Source: JADGRB01 sp036267635 (GTDB lineage: Bacteria > Myxococcota_A > Polyangia > Fen-1088). Taken from it: DNA of 64,000 nt. The stretch is from assembly GCA_036267635.1 (NCBI GenBank), contig DATAVR010000186.1:1-64000 (forward strand), in the 5' to 3' direction. Shown piece after piece: positions 58,709 through 64,000 of this stretch (position 1 is the first letter of the stretch; the number at the start of each line of letters is the position of its first letter). Made by a program: the position numbers and the translations under genes. The notes below the pieces were generated by a model, which saw only the letters and a program-made list of their open reading frames with translations, ran no database searches and had not been told where the DNA came from.

Positions 58709-59785
58709 CTACTGGTCGGCGTCGTCCGCGCCGGCACTGTCGTCGGCCGGCGGCGGAGGCGGCGGCGGCCGCGACGGCTTGGTGAGCGCGCTGAAGCTGG
58801 GACGCTTCTTGGGGGTGCAGCCGGCCTTGAAGCCGTCGGCGTCGAACTTGTACGAGATGCGCCCGGTGTCGCCGGGGACGGCGATCTCCAGCTCGAGGTT
58901 GTGGTCCCCTTTTCGCTTGGGCGTGCAGTACGAGAAGATGTAGCGACCGTCGCTGGTGGTGGCCAGCTTGGCGGTCACCTGGTCGAACCCCTTCTTGAAC
59001 GCCTTGGGGTCGTTGGAGATGAAGATACCGCTGTGCCCGATGGCCGCGATCTCGGGTCGGCTCACCTTCTCGCCGGCGGCGATCACGTAGACGTCGACCG
59101 GCGTGTCCTTGAGCGCCTGCTCGAGCACCGCCGCGTTCACGCTGTGGGAGAGATCGCCTCGGTCGGTGAAGATGACCAGCTCGGCCCCCTTCTCCGTGGT
59201 GTTGGCCTTGTCGAGCTGCTCCTTGAGCGCGGCCAGCCCCTGGAAGACGGCGCCGTTCAGGTTGGTGGTGCGGTTGCGCGGGCGAAACGTCCGTATCGCA
59301 TCGACGATCTTCGGCGTCTTGACGTCGGCGCCGAACCCGAAGATCGGCGCTACCTCGTCGCCGCCGTCGAACACGCTGACCGCCACGCTCTGGCTGGTCC
59401 CGATCTTGTCGACGAACTGACCGACCGCCTTGGCCAGCTCGGGGAGATCCTCCGAGTCGACCATCGGCCCGCTCATGTCGATCAGCAGGAGCGCGAAGCG
59501 GGAGCTGGCGATCCCGGTGTCGAGCAGCGCGCGCTTGGCCTTGTTGTCGCCAATCAGCTTCTTGTCCTCGTAGACGCGGAAGTTCGCCAGCTCGAGGCCG
59601 CCGACCGGCTGGCCCGCCTTGTCGAAGACGCTCAAGTAGAGAGCGATGTTGGCGGGGCGCTGGGCCGACGCTCCCAACTTGGTGACCTTGAGCGTGCCGC
59701 CGCAGCCGGCGGCCGACACGAGGAGAGCGAACGACAAGGCCACCACCACCTTCGGCGCGGGGGCACGCGCAATCGGGGCGAACAC
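58709..59785 (-). CDS. VWA-domain lipoprotein
   Basis: About 358 aa. I prefer GTG 59785, because a TATCCT hexamer lies 7 nt upstream and it gives a compact lipoprotein signal (VVVALSFALLVSAAGC); TTG 59812 is the alternative. The VWA fold covers about 85-290: FALLLIDMSGPM, NRTTNLNGAV, ELVIFTDRGDLSH, VDVYVIAAG. The MIDAS DxSxS motif is DMSGPM, lacking the second Ser, so metal binding may be weaker. A Pro-rich acidic tail ends the protein. It is probably a surface adhesion or complex-assembly protein. Confidence 0.72.
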   Translation of the reverse strand: MFAPIARAPAPKVVVALSFALLVSAAGCGGTLKVTKLGASAQRPANIALYLSVFDKAGQPVGGLELANFRVYEDKKLIGDNKAKRALLDTGIASSRFALLLIDMSGPMVDSEDLPELAKAVGQFVDKIGTSQSVAVSVFDGGDEVAPIFGFGADVKTPKIVDAIRTFRPRNRTTNLNGAVFQGLAALKEQLDKANTTEKGAELVIFTDRGDLSHSVNAAVLEQALKDTPVDVYVIAAGEKVSRPEIAAIGHSGIFISNDPKAFKKGFDQVTAKLATTSDGRYIFSYCTPKRKGDHNLELEIAVPGDTGRISYKFDADGFKAGCTPKKRPSFSALTKPSRPPPPPPPADDSAGADDADQ

Positions 59786-59792
59786 GGCCCGG

Positions 59793-59798
59793 AGGATA
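59793..59798 (-). promoter_or_regulatory. -10-like TATCCT, 7 nt before the VWA gene
   Basis: Minus-strand TATCCT-CCGGGCC-GTG 59785; helps decide the start. Confidence 0.4.
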
Positions 59799-59810
59799 CT
59801 CTCGACGGAC

Positions 59811-59853
59811 AAAATCAGGAAGATCAGGAAGGAAGATCGAGAAGATCAGGAAG
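59811..59853. repeat. GATCAGGAA-type short direct repeats
   Basis: Four AGATC(A/G)(A/G)GA-like units spaced 10-14 nt, ending in the stop of the GH57 gene. Looks like slippage; no function seen. Confidence 0.6.
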
Positions 59854-62044
59854 CGGCCGTGTCGCCCCCGGCCTCGGCCCGGGCAAAGCCGACCTTTTCG
59901 GCCAGGGCGCGCAAAGGCGCCGGGGGGCGCCCGCGCGCGATGAGCGCCCAGATCCGCTCTTCGATGGCGCGCCGATCGGGGGATCCCGCGGGGAGCGCAA
60001 TTAGATCGAACAGCACCCCGCAGAGGTGGAGCGCCTCCGTGCCGGGCACCCCGCCCTCGCCCAGCAAGGTGAGGACGACGCGCGCGAGCAGCGCGCGGCG
60101 GGCGACGCCGGCCGGCGTATCACCGTCGGGAGGGACCTCGCGCGCCGCCGCCACCACCAGCCGCGCCACCTTGAGCGAGCCGACCTCGGGCAGCAGCGCC
60201 GGCAGCGCCGCCATCACCAGCGTCCCCCGCGCCTCGTCTCCCAGATCGTCGAGCGTCAGCCGCCGGCCGCCGACCTGCGCCTCGAACTGACCGTCGGGCC
60301 GGGTGGTCGCCACGAAGCCGAGCTCCTCGGTCGTCCCCAGCCGACGCTGGCGCGTGCGCGCCGTCCCCTCGAGGCGGCGCGCACCCGAGGGCTGCTCTTC
60401 CAGGTGTCCCGACAGCGTGACGTCGAACCCGGGAACTGTCTGCAGGTCGAACGCCTGGGGGGCGACCAGCGCCTCCAGCGCCGCGCCGGCGACGGCGTGG
60501 GTGGCGGTCACCTGGTGCGCGGCGACCTTGCGGAAGACGTCGGCGCCGGTGCCGGCCTCCGGGAGATTGCTCTTCCCCTCGGCGAGCGCCTCCAGCACCT
60601 CGCGCACGGGCGGCGTCCCCCCCGCCTGCCGCATCAGATCGAGCGCGTGCGCCCCGATCCGGATCACCAGCGACGCCTCGAGCCCCGCGATGTCGTCGAA
60701 GAACCAGGCGCAGCTCGCGTACATGAGCAGCGTCGCCCGTTGCAGCTCGAGCAAGAGGCGCGCCCGCGCGCGCGCCGCCTCGCCCCCGGCCGCCAGCGAC
60801 GGCCGCCCGAACGGGGCGAGCGCGGAATCGCGGGCGGGGATCGGATCGTCGACCACCGCGCCGTAGGCGTCGCGCGCCCCCCAGGGATCGATCAGCAGCT
60901 CGCCGGCCGCGTCTTCGTAGAAACGTCCGGCGGCGTCGCGGATCAGATCGAGCCCGTTCCGCAGCGGCCCGCGCCAGGCCTGGCTCCAGCCTGGGCCGCC
61001 GCCCATGTTGCAGCCGCAGTCGCGCCGCCAGCGGCCCACGCCGTGCCCACAGCTCCAGGCCGTCCCTTCGCCGTCGGGCCCGGGCGCAAGACGCGCCTCC
61101 CAGCGTGGCGGGTGGCGCGCCAGGTAGGCGCCCAGATTCGTCACCTCGACACCGCGCCGGACGGCCTCGACGCGCGTCGCGAAGGCGAGCGTCAGGTCCG
61201 AGAACTTCTTGTGATGCCCCCACAGCTCGCCGTCGGAGGCGCAGAGCACCAGCCGCTGGCCGGTGACCTTCGAGCGCTCGGCCGAGACACGCGCGGCGTC
61301 GAGGAGGCTCTCCGCCCGGGTCGCCGCTTCGCCGAAGGCGACGGCGCGCGACATCTGTCCGTCGAACACCGCGATGGCGATCGTCCGCCCCGAACCGTCG
61401 GGGTGACGCCACAGATAGGCGCGCCCGGTGTCGAGGCTGTCGCGATCGACCTCTTCCCACTCCTCGGCGGCCGTGGCCCGCACGCCGTCGATCTGCTCGG
61501 GCGCCAGGATGGTGTAGCTGACGCCCAGATCGATCAGCGTCGCCAGCGTCGCCGGTGAGACGGCCGTCTCCGGCAGCCAGAGCCCGTCGGCCGGGCGGCC
61601 GAACCGCCGCTCGAAGTCCTGGAGCCCCCAGAGGAGCTGGGTCCGCCGATCGGCCGGGTCACAAAGCGGAACGATCGGGTGCGCGTAGGCCTGCGCGATG
61701 GCGCCCCCCGCTCCCAGGCGATGCCGCTGCTCGGCGTCGGCCGCGCGCAGGCGCCCGAGGACCGCGGGATCCTGCCGGCCTATCCAGCGCGCCAGCGTGG
61801 GGCCGACGTTGAACGACAGCCGCTCGTAGTTGTTGACGATCGATTCGATCCGCCCGTCGGCGCCGTGGATGCGGGCGAAGGCGTTGGCCCGGTAGGACTC
61901 GGCGTCGATGCGCTCGTTCCAGTCGTGATGGGGCGCCGCCGACGGCTCGCGCGGGATCTGGTCGGTCCAGGGGTTCTCGCGCGGCGGCTGGTAGAAGTGC
62001 CCGTGGACGACGAGCGCGATCGGCGAGGCGGGCGACGGCGCCAC
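59846..62044 (-). CDS. GH57-like glycoside hydrolase with DUF3536
   Basis: A 732-aa protein. The N-terminal (beta/alpha)7 domain has VVHGHFYQPPRENPWTDQ, SFNVGPTLARWI, AYAHPIVPL, GLWLPETAVS (the nucleophile Glu, about 159) and LCASDGELWGHHKKF (the acid Asp region, about 265). The C-terminal half is the DUF3536-type helical domain. GH57 enzymes include alpha-amylases, 4-alpha-glucanotransferases and branching enzymes; activity here is unknown. GTG 62044 starts one base after the glgC stop (TGACGTG), so it is cotranslated with glgC, suggesting alpha-glucan metabolism. Cytoplasmic. Confidence 0.85.
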   Translation of the reverse strand: MAPSPASPIALVVHGHFYQPPRENPWTDQIPREPSAAPHHDWNERIDAESYRANAFARIHGADGRIESIVNNYERLSFNVGPTLARWIGRQDPAVLGRLRAADAEQRHRLGAGGAIAQAYAHPIVPLCDPADRRTQLLWGLQDFERRFGRPADGLWLPETAVSPATLATLIDLGVSYTILAPEQIDGVRATAAEEWEEVDRDSLDTGRAYLWRHPDGSGRTIAIAVFDGQMSRAVAFGEAATRAESLLDAARVSAERSKVTGQRLVLCASDGELWGHHKKFSDLTLAFATRVEAVRRGVEVTNLGAYLARHPPRWEARLAPGPDGEGTAWSCGHGVGRWRRDCGCNMGGGPGWSQAWRGPLRNGLDLIRDAAGRFYEDAAGELLIDPWGARDAYGAVVDDPIPARDSALAPFGRPSLAAGGEAARARARLLLELQRATLLMYASCAWFFDDIAGLEASLVIRIGAHALDLMRQAGGTPPVREVLEALAEGKSNLPEAGTGADVFRKVAAHQVTATHAVAGAALEALVAPQAFDLQTVPGFDVTLSGHLEEQPSGARRLEGTARTRQRRLGTTEELGFVATTRPDGQFEAQVGGRRLTLDDLGDEARGTLVMAALPALLPEVGSLKVARLVVAAAREVPPDGDTPAGVARRALLARVVLTLLGEGGVPGTEALHLCGVLFDLIALPAGSPDRRAIEERIWALIARGRPPAPLRALAEKVGFARAEAGGDTAAS

Positions 62045-62045
62045 G

Positions 62046-63302
62046 TCAGAAATTTCGCGATCGGGTGAGGAGCGTGTCGCGCGCCTTTTGGACGACGGTG
62101 ATCCCCCCTTCGCTCACCGTGTAGCGAAGGGCGTCACGCGCCAGGTCGTGCCCGATGTGATCCCCCTCGGGGACACGCACGTTCTTGTCGACGATGGCGC
62201 GGCTGACGTGCGCGCTGCGGCCGACGTAGACGTTGTCGAACAGGATCGAGGCCTCGACGCGGGCGCCGGCGTCGATGAAGACGTTCCGTCCCAGCACCGA
62301 GTCCTTGACGAACCCGCCGGCCACGATGCAACCGCCCGAGAGGATCGACTGCAGCGCGATGCCGCGCCGGACGTCCTCGTCGAACACCAGCTTGGCGGGC
62401 GGGTCGGGGTAGTTGGCCGTTACGATCGGCCAGTCCCAGTTGTAGAGGTTGAGGCTCGGCACGACGTTCTTGAGGTCCATGTTGGCCTCGTAGTAGGCGT
62501 CGATCGTCCCGACGTCACGCCAGTAGGCGTTCTCCACCTCGTCGGAGACGCCGCGAATGCGATTGAGGCCGAAGTTGTAGGCGAAGACCTTCCCCGACTT
62601 GACCATCGCGGGGAGAATGTTGCGGCCGAAGTCGTGGTGGGACTCGCGCTCGGCGTCGGCGCGCAGCTCCTCGATGAGCGGCCCGGGCGCGAAGACGTAG
62701 TTCCCCATCGAGCCGAGGCAGTGCTCGGGATCGCCGGGGATGGTGACCGGATCCTTATCCGGCTTCTCTTGAAAGCCGACCACCCGCCACTGCTCGTCGA
62801 CCTGGACGATGCCGAACTGATGCGCCTCCGACTTCTTGATCGGCAGGCAGGCGATGGTCGCCATCGCCCCCTTCTGGAAGTGGAAGTCGGTCATCTGGCG
62901 GATGTTCATCTTGTAGATGTGGTCGGCGCCGAAGACCAACACGGCGTCGCCACGGTATTCCTCGATGAGGTGCAGGTTCTGGAACACCGAGTCGGCGGTG
63001 CCCCGGTACCAGGACTCGCCCATTCTCATCTGGGCCGGGACGACGGTGACGAAGGCGTCGTAGGAGCTGCGCGCCCCCCAGGTCCGCTGCACGTGCTCGG
63101 CCAGCGACTGCGACTTGTACTGCGTCAGGACGTAGACGGAGCGGACCCCCGAGTTCGCCAGGTTGGAGAGGACGAAATCGATGATCCGGTAACGTCCGCC
63201 GAAGGGGACGGCCGGCTTGGCGCGGTCGAGCGTGAGCGGAAAAAGCCGGGAGCCTTTGCCGCCGGCCATGACCAGCGCGATGAACCTCTGCTGTCCGTCC
63301 AT
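62046..63302 (-). CDS. glgC: ADP-glucose pyrophosphorylase, bacterial GlgC type (second copy)
   Basis: A 418-aa enzyme. Marks: IALVMAGGKGSRLFPLTLDRAKPAVPFGGRYRIIDFVLSN, SWYRGTADSVFQN, VLVFGADHIYKM, GFQEKP, YWRDVGTIDAYYEANMDL and the beta-helix (VLGRNVFIDAGARVEASILFDNVYVG). It differs from the paralogue at 51443 at many sites and looks like the standard bacterial GlgC. ATG 63302; the long frame upstream is antisense to glgP. It heads glgC-GH57 and is divergent from glgP. Confidence 0.93.
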   Translation of the reverse strand: MDGQQRFIALVMAGGKGSRLFPLTLDRAKPAVPFGGRYRIIDFVLSNLANSGVRSVYVLTQYKSQSLAEHVQRTWGARSSYDAFVTVVPAQMRMGESWYRGTADSVFQNLHLIEEYRGDAVLVFGADHIYKMNIRQMTDFHFQKGAMATIACLPIKKSEAHQFGIVQVDEQWRVVGFQEKPDKDPVTIPGDPEHCLGSMGNYVFAPGPLIEELRADAERESHHDFGRNILPAMVKSGKVFAYNFGLNRIRGVSDEVENAYWRDVGTIDAYYEANMDLKNVVPSLNLYNWDWPIVTANYPDPPAKLVFDEDVRRGIALQSILSGGCIVAGGFVKDSVLGRNVFIDAGARVEASILFDNVYVGRSAHVSRAIVDKNVRVPEGDHIGHDLARDALRYTVSEGGITVVQKARDTLLTRSRNF

Positions 63303-63327
63303 TGTGGGTGCGCGATCGGGCAGCTCA

Positions 63328-63333
63328 ACTATA
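63328..63333 (-). promoter_or_regulatory. TATAGT upstream of the second glgC
   Basis: Minus-strand TATAGT, 25 nt before ATG 63302. An identical hexamer faces glgP 38 nt away, suggesting coordinated divergent expression. No -35 consensus is evident. Confidence 0.4.
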
Positions 63334-63371
63334 ACCACTTTCCCGCCGGTGAGCGCCGACGAAAAAGGGTT

Positions 63372-63377
63372 TATAGT
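63372..63377 (+). promoter_or_regulatory. -10-like TATAGT, 9 nt before glgP
   Basis: TATAGT-CCACCCGCC-ATG 63387, leader of about 3 nt. Confidence 0.5.
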
Positions 63378-63386
63378 CCACCCGCC

Positions 63387-64000
63387 ATGACCCCCGGCGA
63401 AAAGCTGCACACCCAACTGAACGATCTCTCCGGCAACCTGTGGTGGGCCTGGAACCCCCACATCATCAAGTTGTTCCGCGATCTCGGCCCCGACGCCTTC
63501 CGCGCCGCGAACCACAACCCCGTCTCGGTGTTGGCCGGTTTCCCGCACGATCGGTTCGAGGAGCTGTCGCGCGACGCCGTCCTGCGCGCGCGCGTCGACG
63601 CCGCCCACCGCGAGCTGCGCGAGTATCTGGGCGCCGCCCGCACCTGGGCCTCGGTCAACGCCGGGCCGCTGCGGGTCCGCCCGGTCGCCTACTTCTCGGC
63701 CGAATTTGGAATCCACGAATCGCTCCCCATCTATTCGGGGGGCCTCGGCGTCCTGGCGGGCGACCACCTCAAGAGCGCCTCCGACCTGGGGCTGCCGCTG
63801 GTCGCCGTCGGCCTCTTCTACCGGGAATCGTACTTCCGGCAGCACATCGGCCGCGACGGCTGGCAGCACGCCGAGTACGTCCGCTCGCCCGCGGAGCTGC
63901 TCCCGGCGCGACCGGCCCTGACCCCGGCCGGCAAGCAGATCATCATCGAAGTGCCGCTCTCGCGGGAAACGCTGCTGGCGCAGGTCTGGGAGATCGCCGT
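63387..64000 (+). CDS. glgP: Alpha-glucan (glycogen/maltodextrin) phosphorylase, 3' end outside window
   Basis: 204 codons are present before the window ends. The N-terminal DUF3417-type segment is KLHTQLNDLSGNLWWAWNPHIIKLFRDL (about 6-35), and the phosphorylase core begins with VAYFSAEFGIHESLPIYSGGLGVLAGDHLKSASDLGLPLVAVGLFY. This is the short, unregulated bacterial type without the mammalian-like N-terminus. It would release glucose-1-phosphate from alpha-glucan, the substrate of the adjacent GlgC. The catalytic pyridoxal site is beyond the window. Confidence 0.93.
   Translation, partial: MTPGEKLHTQLNDLSGNLWWAWNPHIIKLFRDLGPDAFRAANHNPVSVLAGFPHDRFEELSRDAVLRARVDAAHRELREYLGAARTWASVNAGPLRVRPVAYFSAEFGIHESLPIYSGGLGVLAGDHLKSASDLGLPLVAVGLFYRESYFRQHIGRDGWQHAEYVRSPAELLPARPALTPAGKQIIIEVPLSRETLLAQVWEIA

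Overview
The window is GC-rich, densely packed bacterial chromosome, most likely from the Myxococcota (former deltaproteobacteria). Pointers are a secreted trypsin-like protease with a MYXO-CTERM type tail, an AgmX/PglI-like C-terminal domain, several lipoproteins with long Thr/Gly-Gly stalks, abundant TPR proteins, and chromosomal synteny without phage or transposon genes. The assignment is inference from gene content; no rRNA or tRNA gene was seen.

Layout. 1-5.9 kb: a partial PQQ-like beta-propeller lipoprotein, a deoxynucleoside kinase, a TPR/AgmX protein, an ECF sigma factor coupled to an 80-aa membrane protein, and an EAL protein. 5.9-10.3 kb: topoisomerase IV (parE, parC). 10.3-17 kb: cell-surface proteins (cytochrome c, a Cys-rich beta-helix lipoprotein, the MYXO-CTERM protease, a DUF882 murein peptidase) and a dCMP deaminase. 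17-21.4 kb: ileS-lspA-lgt. 25.4-21.3 kb (minus): lytic transglycosylase, TPR-AIM24 protein, pgsA, pabB. 25.4-30.3 kb: nadB, a PEGA/barrel protein, and a TlpA/DsbA thiol-redox pair. 30.4-36.6 kb: a partial complex I operon nuoABCDGHI, lacking E, F and J-N. 36.6-39.1 kb: envelope proteins and a strong 6S RNA candidate. 45-39.2 kb (minus): the rod-shape cluster mreB-mreC-mreD-mrdA-rodA. 45.1-51.4 kb: a PpiD-like chaperone, a very large TPR protein and an RlmM-like methyltransferase. 51.4-56.3 kb: plant/cyanobacterial-type glgC, a Gfo/Idh/MocA oxidoreductase, a 5'-nucleotidase and a VapBC module. 56.3-64 kb: a GH5 glycanase, phenylalanine hydroxylase, a VWA lipoprotein, and an alpha-glucan cluster (GH57/DUF3536, second glgC, glgP).

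Three signals go beyond gene content. First, at least fourteen lead genes have a TANNNT (-10-like) hexamer only 6-10 nt before the start codon and mostly no Shine-Dalgarno, which predicts widespread leaderless mRNAs; operon-internal genes often do have Shine-Dalgarno sequences. Second, positions 38091-38275 can fold into a 185-nt rod with a central bubble, with a -35-like promoter upstream and a 13-bp intrinsic terminator downstream, as expected for 6S RNA. Third, a two-hairpin element of about 75-80 bp recurs at five places, always at or next to gene ends. The only stretch over 300 bases without a protein gene is 37962-38432, which holds the 6S candidate and one copy of this element.
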